From Nitrospirota bacterium (GTDB lineage: Bacteria > Nitrospirota > Nitrospiria > SBBL01 > Manganitrophaceae), in the NCBI GenBank assembly GCA_023248505.1, contig JAHFEM010000027.1, positions 1 through 10,118 of the forward strand: a stretch of DNA of 10,118 nucleotides. Direction: 5' to 3'. Shown here piece after piece: positions 1-4,941 of this stretch; positions within the stretch are counted from its first letter, which is position 1; each line of letters begins with the position of its first letter. The notes under the pieces are model-generated. The model made no database searches. It was not told the origin of the DNA and was given only the letters and a program-made list of their open reading frames with translations. Both the position numbers and the translations under genes were made by a program.

Positions 1-360
1 AACGTGCAGCCGTTCCGTGCGCCCGCGGATCTCCCCCACGGTCTGAGGCCCGCGCAGCATCAAGACGCAGAGGATCGCGGCCTCCCGTTGCACCAGGTTG
101 GCCGTTTTGAGGAAGGTCTCCTCATACTTCGGCACCCGGCCGACATTGCTCGGAGAGACGAGACGCTTCTCCTTCAAGGTATCGAGCGCCGTGGCCACGG
201 TCTGCTCATCGTATGAGACGACCGGTTCGCGATTGGAGGTTTGATTGCAGGCGTTCTGAAGGGCATTGAGGGAAAGGGGATAGTAGTCGGGTGTGGCCAT
301 TCCCTTTTCGATCAAGCAGCCCAAAACGCGGGCTTCCGTGTCGGTGAGAACGAAATCCAT
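1..360 (-). CDS. YceH/DUF480 (UPF0502) family protein, N-terminal part, cut by the window edge
   Basis: Reading leftward from an ATG at 358-360, the frame is open for 120 codons and leaves the window without a stop. The start MDFVLTDTEARVLGCLIEK, followed by TPDYYPLSLNAL and NACNQTSNREPV, matches the conserved opening of the YceH/DUF480 family (usually a little over 200 residues). These proteins have two winged-helix-like domains; their cellular role is not established. A strong ribosome site, AAGGAG, sits 8 bases before the ATG. A sigma-70-like promoter lies about 40 bases upstream, so the gene is probably transcribed alone. Family identity is from memory of the motif and is fairly secure; the function is unknown. 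Confidence 0.85.
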   Translation of the reverse strand, partial: MDFVLTDTEARVLGCLIEKGMATPDYYPLSLNALQNACNQTSNREPVVSYDEQTVATALDTLKEKRLVSPSNVGRVPKYEETFLKTANLVQREAAILCVLMLRGPQTVGEIRGRTERLHV

Positions 361-400
361 CAGCAGAGCTCCTTTGCAAATTTCTTTGCGGATCGGTTCT

Positions 401-429
401 TGTATACCTGATCCCGGTCGATTTCGCAA
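401..429 (-). promoter_or_regulatory. sigma-70-like promoter for the YceH-family gene
   Basis: On the minus strand TTGCGA (424-429) and TATACA (401-406) are separated by exactly 17 bases. The predicted start of transcription near 394 leaves a leader of about 33 bases that contains the ribosome site. Match and position are good; no experimental support. Confidence 0.55.
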
Positions 430-562
430 CCGATTTTACCGGCGCCGGGGCTTGCGCAAAGGCTTGGCAATCGGGGGCGAGACGAGCCGCACGATCCGGG
501 CGGTATGGCGGGCGGTATGGAATGAAGGGAGGGTGTCGATCTTTTCAGAGGGGAGTCTCTTT

Positions 563-615
563 GGCGACGACCCGGATCATCTCCGGGGGGGGAGAGGGAT
601 CACCGGGTCGTCGCC
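563..615. repeat. perfect 13-bp inverted repeat downstream of the CBS gene
   Basis: GGCGACGACCCGG at 563-575 is repeated exactly in inverted form at 603-615 around a 27-base, G-rich/C-rich loop. It lies about 40 bases past the stop of the minus-strand CBS gene. No run of T follows on either strand, so it is not a textbook intrinsic terminator. It could be a transcript-end stabilising hairpin or a protein-binding site. Confidence 0.5.
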
Positions 616-639
616 TTCTGATAAAGAAAAAGATCAGAA
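616..639 (-). terminator. weak hairpin after the CBS gene
   Basis: TTCTGAT (616-622) and ATCAGAA (633-639) form a perfect 7-bp stem with a 10-base loop that is T-rich on the minus-strand transcript. It starts 16 bases after the CBS gene stop codon and directly abuts the 13-bp inverted repeat. The stem is AT-rich and no U-run follows it, so termination is only a possibility. Confidence 0.25.
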
Positions 640-655
640 ACTTCCGGCGGCGCCT

Positions 656-1105
656 TTACATCCACCAGACTTTGGCGGGGACCTGTGACTGAAGATATCC
701 TTTCATCAGGTCCCGCCGGGCGAGCATTCCGGCCAGTTTTCCTTCATGATCGACCACGGGGACCCGAATCAAATGCTTGTCTTCCAGCACCTTCATCACA
801 TCCATCGAGTTGGTGTCGACAGAAACCGAGACGGCCGGCTTGCTCATAATCTCCGCTGCGCTAATTTCGCTGAGGTTCTTTCCCTGCCGCATCGCCTTCA
901 GCAGATCGTATTCGCTGACGATCCCGACCGGTTTTAGGTCGCTGTCCACAATCGGGACACTCCCGAAATTCCCGGTGGTGATGGCGGCCGCGATCGATTG
1001 CGCCTTCACCGACTTTGAAAAGTATATCACATCCTCCTGCATGAACTGGGCTGCGGTCAAGGTGTTGAAGTCTTTTTCCCCGACCATAAAATCGATCCGT
1101 CTCAT
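656..1105 (-). CDS. two-CBS-domain protein
   Basis: The 149-residue protein is essentially a pair of CBS domains: CBS1 at about residues 20-72 (ending GIVSEYDLL, 61-69) and CBS2 at about 85-140 (ending GMLARRDLM, 126-134). CBS pairs (Bateman modules) bind adenine nucleotides such as AMP, ATP or SAM and act as energy sensors, alone or as regulators of partner proteins. The Ser/Thr-x-x-Asp ribose-phosphate motif is intact in CBS1 (S64, D67) but has Ala129 in CBS2 (D132 kept), so the two sites may differ in affinity. No signal peptide or membrane segment; probably cytosolic. The ATG at 1103-1105 has AGGAGG six bases upstream and is preferred over the internal Met7. It stands as a single gene. 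The domain call is firm; the partner is unknown. Confidence 0.9.
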   Translation of the reverse strand: MRRIDFMVGEKDFNTLTAAQFMQEDVIYFSKSVKAQSIAAAITTGNFGSVPIVDSDLKPVGIVSEYDLLKAMRQGKNLSEISAAEIMSKPAVSVSVDTNSMDVMKVLEDKHLIRVPVVDHEGKLAGMLARRDLMKGYLQSQVPAKVWWM

Positions 1106-1170
1106 CCGATTCCTCCTATGGATTGTTTTTGGGAGATTACTGTAGTGCTTGCGAATGCTATTTAAGAGGA

Positions 1171-1184
1171 TTGATCTATTTCAA
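1171..1184. promoter_or_regulatory. FNR/CRP-family-like operator upstream of the CBS gene
   Basis: TTGATctatTTCAA differs at one position from the FNR consensus TTGAT-N4-ATCAA. Its centre is about 72 bases before the CBS start codon. If it sits near -41.5, transcription would start near 1136, leaving a leader of about 30 bases, a plausible class II layout. I see only a poor -10 element there, as expected for an activator-dependent promoter. Short palindromes also arise by chance. Confidence 0.35.
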
Positions 1185-1433
1185 TTCCATTCTGGGACTT
1201 TCCTCGCGTCGGTATTCAATCCCAGACACAATGTAATTATGCCATAGAAGTGAAAAGTCGGCCATATTCCATTTGGCTACAAATAGCTACGAAAATTCCA
1301 GAGCGTATTTTTCGAAACCGAATAAGGAGAGGTAAGAGAACGTGGCGTCTGGTTCGGAATCGTCGAGATTCGAAGTTGACGAAAACCGGGAGAATGAACA
1401 GAGGGGAGGCGATTCGTAGAAGGAGAGAAGATC

Positions 1434-1450
1434 TCCCTCGCGCGAAGGGA
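1434..1450 (-). terminator. possible terminator hairpin after the ABM gene
   Basis: TCCCT (1434-1438) and AGGGA (1446-1450) form a 5-bp stem with a 7-base loop, 8 bases after the ABM gene stop codon. On the transcript it is followed by a pyrimidine-rich tract (GATCTTCTCTCC) rather than a clean U-run. This would end the three-gene minus-strand cluster. Confidence 0.3.
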
Positions 1451-1458
1451 AGGACCCT

Positions 1459-1773
1459 TTACCCCGCCTGTTCTCCGGACGTGAAACTGTAATCCCGGAC
1501 CGGCGTGCAAACTTGGATGTGGTAATCTGAAAAGAACTCGGACCGGCCCCGTTTCTGTGCGACCTGGTGCTCGGGATGCGCCCGCCATGCATCGACCGCT
1601 TCCATCGATTCAAATTCGATAATCGTAACGCCCTCCCCATCCTCCGCCACGAAGTCTTTATAGGAGAGGAAGCCCGGCATGGAGGAGGCGAGTTCATACA
1701 TCCGCTGTCCGACTTCGGCGAGCTCCCGGCCCACGCCGTCTTTGATTCGGCTTCGAAAAACGGTCACGACCAT
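1459..1773 (-). CDS. antibiotic biosynthesis monooxygenase (ABM)-domain protein
   Basis: The 104-residue protein has the shape of a small ABM-fold (dimeric alpha+beta barrel) protein. It opens with a beta strand (MVVTVFRSRI), then a helix ending in MPGFLSYKDF (32-41), a strand around VTIIEFESMEAVDAW (49-63) and the family-typical W63/H66/H69 cluster before the last helix. Family members include quinol oxygenases, heme-degrading enzymes and many of unknown substrate, so no specific reaction can be assigned. The ATG has AGGAGG five bases upstream. It begins only 9 bases after the stop of the Trp-rich gene, so the two are almost certainly co-transcribed. It lacks a signal peptide. The fold is fairly sure; the function is unknown. 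Confidence 0.8.
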   Translation of the reverse strand: MVVTVFRSRIKDGVGRELAEVGQRMYELASSMPGFLSYKDFVAEDGEGVTIIEFESMEAVDAWRAHPEHQVAQKRGRSEFFSDYHIQVCTPVRDYSFTSGEQAG

Positions 1774-1782
1774 AAAATCCTC

Positions 1783-2712
1783 CTAGATATCCTTTCCTTT
1801 TTTCCCCACCAGAAGCGCGTAAAATTCTTTCGCCGACCATTCCGGCCGGCCCGGAACCATCGGGCATGATCTCTGGAGAAGAACGAGGTCGCCGTGTTCT
1901 TTCCGGATGTAAGACTCCTTATGCGCCAGGCTGTCCAGGTTGTAATCGATGGCGCTTTTCTCTGTAAAGTTGGTGTGCTCCCAAATGAAGTAGACGTGGT
2001 TCAAGCTGAGCGCCTTTTTTTCCTCCAGCCACTTTTTCGGCGCCACACACTTCCAGAGATAACCCGAATAGATGTCGGTGTCGTCGCAGCGCAGCGAGAT
2101 CTTGTGGTCTTTGTCGTCCTCCTTCAGCCAGATGCAGTAATCGAGGAGTCCGCCGACCAATCCCAGGCTGTCCGGATTTTGGGTGAATTGTGATCGGTGA
2201 CCCAGCAATCCCGTCACCGTGACCTCCAGTCCTCCCCAGCTCCCCTGAAATTCTTGACGGATTTTCATCCCTTTGTCGCGCGGAATGAGGATGGGGAGAG
2301 AGTCGGCTTCGTCGCCGTCGCCCAGCTGGGCGACGAAATACGGTTTATCGATCTCCTTTTCGGAATCCTCGAAATCCCAGGAGAAATCCCACGACGGACC
2401 CCAGAGATCGAATCCGAAGAAGAGCCACTTCTGAAGCGGATCGTTCCAGCGGGGTTTTGCCATGTCGGCTTTCTCTCGCCGGTCCCACCATCCCGGGGAC
2501 ATGAGGGCGCAGTGGAAGAGTGTTCCCTTCACCGTGACGAGCACCGGCTCTTTTAACCCTTTCATCCGGAGAAGTTTTTTTCGAAGGGCATCGACCGGTT
2601 CGGTTCCCTGAAAGGAGAGGTCCCACGGCTGCATCGGCTCTTCCAGGAAATCTTTATAAGGATCGATCCCTCTGAAGATTAAATAGTTGCGGGGGCCGAC
2701 ATGGACCTCCAT
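1783..2712 (-). CDS. Trp-rich protein of unknown family, second gene of the cluster
   Basis: I do not recognise this protein. From the ATG at 2710-2712 it has 309 residues, 14 of them Trp, clustered in residues 75-112 (GWW, KWLFFGFDLWG, WDFSWDF). There is no signal peptide or membrane segment. A strand-rich stretch around LPILIPRDKG to LEVTVTGLLGH (139-171) resembles an OB-like or beta-sandwich core, but that is only an impression. The start is doubtful. The ATG has a poor ribosome site (GGCCGGGAC), and the frame stays open and protein-like upstream (GPWPTAAEVKAAIHQEEVSV) to the end of the 155-aa gene, with no other start codon in the 74-base gap. The gene may therefore be the 3' part of a longer frame joined to the 155-aa gene. 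The ABM gene follows after 9 bases. Confidence 0.75.
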   Translation of the reverse strand: MEVHVGPRNYLIFRGIDPYKDFLEEPMQPWDLSFQGTEPVDALRKKLLRMKGLKEPVLVTVKGTLFHCALMSPGWWDRREKADMAKPRWNDPLQKWLFFGFDLWGPSWDFSWDFEDSEKEIDKPYFVAQLGDGDEADSLPILIPRDKGMKIRQEFQGSWGGLEVTVTGLLGHRSQFTQNPDSLGLVGGLLDYCIWLKEDDKDHKISLRCDDTDIYSGYLWKCVAPKKWLEEKKALSLNHVYFIWEHTNFTEKSAIDYNLDSLAHKESYIRKEHGDLVLLQRSCPMVPGRPEWSAKEFYALLVGKKGKDI

Positions 2713-2786
2713 GTCCCGGCCGACGGAAACCTCTTCTTGGTGGATGGCCGCTTTGACCTCAGCGGCAGTAGGCCACGGACCTTTGC

Positions 2787-3254
2787 CTAGTGCCGCTTCG
2801 AAGGGCGCGACGGGTCGTCGCCTCCGCCGGCGCGGACCCCGCTGATTTTGATGTCGCCGCTGATCTCCGCTTTTTTGATCTTCACCCCCGCGCCGGCGCT
2901 CAGGATGTCGTCGATCTGAAGCGACGCCCCCTTGATCTCCTCCAGATCGACCCCCGCCGCCGCGGCCGCTTCGGGGGCGTGTTGCCTGATCGCTTCGAGC
3001 ATTGCTTTGGCCCGTCGCAAGAGCTCCTCGTCGCCGGAGACGTCCGCCTTCGCCAAGTCTTCCTTCACGACGCTCTGCCGGGCCTCTGAGGCGGGGTCGG
3101 CCTCCAGCATGTCGATGTTGACGCGCCGATACTTGTCTTGGATAAAAGTTTTGACGCCTTCGTAGGCATCCTTCACCGCCTTCTCCGCCGTCGGCTTCAG
3201 TCCGGCCGACGCACCGGTGATCAGCGCCGTAATGATGATCGAGATGGGATCCAT
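2787..3254 (-). CDS. 155-aa orphan protein, helical N-terminus and Gly/Ile-rich beta-like tail
   Basis: The N-terminus, MDPISIIITALITGASAGLK followed by PTAEKAVKDAYEGVKTFI, is a hydrophobic then amphipathic helix pattern that I have seen in hypothetical bacterial proteins with large unknown neighbours; I cannot name a family. The middle (about 43-100) is helical, charged and Ala-rich. The tail (about 103-145) carries two similar Gly/Ile-rich strand-like units, LQIDDILSAGAGVKI and AEISGDIKISGVRAG, then GGGDDP. The ATG at 3252-3254 has AAGGAG seven bases upstream, and a strong promoter lies in front. After the tail the frame ends KRH and stop, while the -1 frame continues into protein-like sequence joined to the next gene. 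A shift at the CCCTTCGAA stretch would give one protein of about 490 residues. Coding status is secure; function unknown. Confidence 0.75.
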   Translation of the reverse strand: MDPISIIITALITGASAGLKPTAEKAVKDAYEGVKTFIQDKYRRVNIDMLEADPASEARQSVVKEDLAKADVSGDEELLRRAKAMLEAIRQHAPEAAAAAGVDLEEIKGASLQIDDILSAGAGVKIKKAEISGDIKISGVRAGGGDDPSRPSKRH

Positions 3255-3312
3255 CGGCTTTCTCCTTTCGTCGGGAACTCAGAGACTCGTTCTTCTCGGT
3301 GTTTGCCCCTCC

Positions 3313-3342
3313 TCTATAACCCTTTTTTAGTATGGATGTCAA
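3313..3342 (-). promoter_or_regulatory. sigma-70-like promoter of the orphan cluster
   Basis: On the minus strand a consensus -35 TTGACA (3337-3342) is followed after 17 bases by TTATAG (3314-3319), or after 18 by TATAGA (3313-3318). The spacer carries a run of six A. Predicted start near 3306 gives a leader of about 50 bases before the ATG at 3254. One of the best promoter matches in the window. Confidence 0.65.
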
Positions 3343-3505
3343 ATTGGAAAGGACGGTGAGGATCAACGTCCGCTCGATTGCGAATGCGCCGCCGAAGAAT
3401 GTCTTCATCGGCGCGGCGCGTGAAAGGGGAGAGTCCGGGAAGGAAGGAGGCCTTCGCTTTCCAAGAGAAACGTGACCGGCCCGTCATTGCGCCACGACCC
3501 TGCGC

Positions 3506-3528
3506 GCGCCGAACCGGCCGGTCTCGAC
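3506..3528. repeat. 23-bp direct repeat, copy 1 (upstream of DAHP synthase)
   Basis: This 23-bp unit begins GCGCCGAACC and ends GGTCTCGAC. It contains the perfect 10-bp palindrome ACCGGCCGGT, and the next two bases complete CGGTC-TC-GACCG, a small hairpin. An identical copy lies at 4874-4896 in the same orientation, on the far side of the DAHP synthase gene. Confidence 0.75.
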
Positions 3529-3549
3529 CGTCTAATTTGCACAAGATGA

Positions 3550-3579
3550 TTGACACGACCCCCCGCTTCATGAAAAAAT
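3550..3579 (+). promoter_or_regulatory. possible promoter for the DAHP synthase gene
   Basis: A perfect TTGACA (3550-3555) is followed after 18 bases by AAAAAT (3574-3579), a poor -10. The leader would be about 90 bases. It is the only reasonable plus-strand candidate I find in front of the gene, and it follows the 23-bp repeat by about 20 bases. Confidence 0.3.
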
Positions 3580-3677
3580 CAGCCCCGCTGAGATGTTCCG
3601 GTCGGCCCATGAGACCCAGGCGCGGCCGGATCAGCGTTCGGCGTGATTGCGGTCCTACAAGAGGCGCGTACGAAACG

Positions 3678-4793
3678 ATGCTCCTGATTATGCACCCCAA
3701 CATCGATGAGAAGAGCGAAGCCTTTCAGCAGACCTGGACCTATCTGACCACCCTTCCCAACATTCGCGTCCAGAAGCATATCGTGGAGGGGAAAGCGCAG
3801 CGGCTGATGGAGATCTATCTCATCGGCAACACGGCCAAGATCGACAAGGAGATAATCGAAATCTTGCCCGGGGTGGAGCGGGTCGTGCGGATTTCGGAGG
3901 AGTACCGCATCCTGGGAAAGCATAAGGACGAACGGCGCACCATCGGCTTCGATTACAACGGCATCCGCTTCGACCAGGACAACCTTCACATCTTTGCCGG
4001 TCTCTGCGCCGTCGACAACCGGGAGAACGTCGAGGCGATGATGAAGGCGCTGGCCGTTCAGGGCCAGCCCTGCACGCGGATGGGGGCCTACAAGCCGCGG
4101 ACCAATCCCTACTCGTTCCAGGGGCACGGCAAGGGCTGCTTGCCGTACACCTTCGAGCTGGCCGGGAAATACGGCATCAAGGTCATCGCGATGGAGGTGA
4201 CCCATGAGGACCATGTCGAGGAGATCGATGCCTGCCTGGAGAAGACCGGACGGCCGACGGGGGTGATGCTGCAGATCGGCACGCGCAATACGCAGAATTT
4301 CGAGCTGCTCAAAGCGATCGGCCGCCAGACGAAGTACCCGGTCCTGCTCAAGCGCGGTTACGGGATCTCGCTCACCGAGTCGTTGAATGCCGCCGAGTAC
4401 CTGGCGAGCGAAGGGAATGCGAACGTCGTTTTTTGCCTCCGCGGGATGCACAGCTCTTTCGGCGCGCCGCATCGGAACCTGGTCGACTTTGCCCAGATCC
4501 CCGTGGTCAAACGCCTCACCCGCATGCCGGTGGGGATCGATCCTTCCCACGCCGTCGGCAGCCGCGATCTCTCCCCGGAGGGGATACTCGATCTTTTTCA
4601 CGCGGCGGCGCAGGGGGTGATCGCGGGGGCGAACCTCATCCTGGTCGACTTCCATCCCGAGCCGCTCAAGGCGCTGGTGGACGGTCCGCAGGCGCTCCGG
4701 CTGGAGGAGTTGCCGCTCTTCTTGGAAGACGTGCAGATCGCGCGCGAAGCGTACGAGAAGCGCCGCCGCCTGGCAAGACCCCCTCTGTCCTGA
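3678..4793 (+). CDS. divergent type I DAHP synthase with N-terminal ferredoxin-like regulatory domain
   Basis: The enzyme condenses phosphoenolpyruvate and erythrose 4-phosphate to DAHP, the first step of the shikimate pathway to aromatic amino acids. From the chosen ATG it has 371 residues. Residues 1-85 look like the N-terminal ferredoxin-like (ACT-like) feedback domain; the barrel follows. Family motifs seen: AGLCAVDN (107-114, metal ligand C110), KPRTNPYSFQG (139-149), QIGTRNTQNF (199-208), LLKRG (223-227), DPSHAVGSRD (288-297, H291) and ALVDGPQAL (332-340, D335). Odd points: the usual Glu metal ligand of the IEVHP motif is Asp324 in LVDFHP, CERG reads CLRG (253-256), and AGPC reads AGLC. 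The start at 3678 (MLLIMHPN) fits the first beta strand of the family. Its ribosome site is weak (AGAGG about 13 bases upstream), and the upstream in-frame extension is not protein-like. It appears to be a single-gene unit. Confidence 0.9.
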   Translation: MLLIMHPNIDEKSEAFQQTWTYLTTLPNIRVQKHIVEGKAQRLMEIYLIGNTAKIDKEIIEILPGVERVVRISEEYRILGKHKDERRTIGFDYNGIRFDQDNLHIFAGLCAVDNRENVEAMMKALAVQGQPCTRMGAYKPRTNPYSFQGHGKGCLPYTFELAGKYGIKVIAMEVTHEDHVEEIDACLEKTGRPTGVMLQIGTRNTQNFELLKAIGRQTKYPVLLKRGYGISLTESLNAAEYLASEGNANVVFCLRGMHSSFGAPHRNLVDFAQIPVVKRLTRMPVGIDPSHAVGSRDLSPEGILDLFHAAAQGVIAGANLILVDFHPEPLKALVDGPQALRLEELPLFLEDVQIAREAYEKRRRLARPPLS

Positions 4794-4803
4794 GAGAGGA
4801 GGT

Positions 4804-4820
4804 CTTCAATCGTCTTGAAG
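4804..4820 (+). terminator. possible terminator hairpin after DAHP synthase
   Basis: CTTCAA (4804-4809) and TTGAAG (4815-4820) make a perfect 6-bp stem with a 5-base loop, 10 bases after the stop codon. It is followed by AGGGTTTTGG, a short T-run. The stem is AT-rich and weak. Confidence 0.3.
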
Positions 4821-4873
4821 AGGGTTTTGGAAGATTTCGCTCGTAGGATGTGTCCAGCGAAACGATCTTAGAT

Positions 4874-4896
4874 GCGCCGAACCGGCCGGTCTCGAC
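4874..4896. repeat. 23-bp direct repeat, copy 2 (downstream of DAHP synthase)
   Basis: Identical over 23 bases to 3506-3528 and in the same orientation; the two copies are 1368 bases apart and bracket the DAHP synthase gene. The identity ends after GGTCTCGAC, where copy 1 continues CG and copy 2 GG. Both copies are intergenic. An 11-base core, GGCCGGTCTCG, also appears near 7727, upstream of the kinase gene. Confidence 0.75.
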
Positions 4897-4912
4897 GGTG
4901 AGGCCGGGGCGG

Positions 4913-4941
4913 AAAGCCGCTCGGCAAAATGAGCGGCCTTT
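4913..4941. terminator. bidirectional terminator-like hairpin between convergent genes
   Basis: GCCGCTC (4916-4922) pairs with GAGCGGC (4931-4937) around an 8-base loop. It is flanked by AAA on the left and, after one C, TTT on the right, so each strand ends the stem with a short U-run. It sits directly against the cytochrome stop codon and downstream of the DAHP synthase, as a shared terminator should. The U-tracts are short. Confidence 0.5.

Larger units (their letters stand above)
1106..1458. other. 353-bp intergenic region without a convincing gene
   Basis: This stretch between the CBS gene and the ABM gene is more AT-rich than its surroundings near 1130-1320. It holds an FNR/CRP-like palindrome (1171-1184), a 7-bp inverted repeat TCTGGGA...TCCCAGA (1191-1197 and 1220-1226), a possible 25-codon open frame at 1342-1419 (+), and a short hairpin after the ABM gene (1434-1450). 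The longer open frames on either strand here have no matching ribosome site and unnatural composition, and I regard them as chance. Confidence 0.6.
3255..3677. other. 423-bp divergent intergenic region
   Basis: The region separates the minus-strand orphan cluster from the plus-strand DAHP synthase. It contains the cluster promoter (3313-3342), one copy of the 23-bp repeat (3506-3528) and a weak plus-strand promoter candidate (3550-3579). The DAHP synthase frame is open through much of it, but the translation there is Arg/Pro-rich and unlike the family's N-terminus. I see no attenuator peptide rich in Trp, Tyr or Phe. Confidence 0.6.

Noticed and set aside
2713..3408. N-terminal 232-codon extension of the Trp-rich protein
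   Set aside because: Most of it overlaps the 155-aa gene in another frame and is Arg/Gly-rich nonsense. Only the last few dozen codons (below about 2808) look protein-like, and these are discussed as a possible frameshift junction.
3378..3677. 100-codon N-terminal extension of DAHP synthase
   Set aside because: The translation is Arg/Pro-rich and unlike the family, and it covers the 23-bp repeat and the promoter region. The start MLLIMHPN fits the first strand of the regulatory domain.
3579..4655. 358-codon open frame on the minus strand across the DAHP synthase gene
   Set aside because: It is the antisense shadow of a clearly recognisable enzyme; it has no family-like motifs and its Arg/His/Asp-rich composition is typical of such shadows in G+C-rich DNA.
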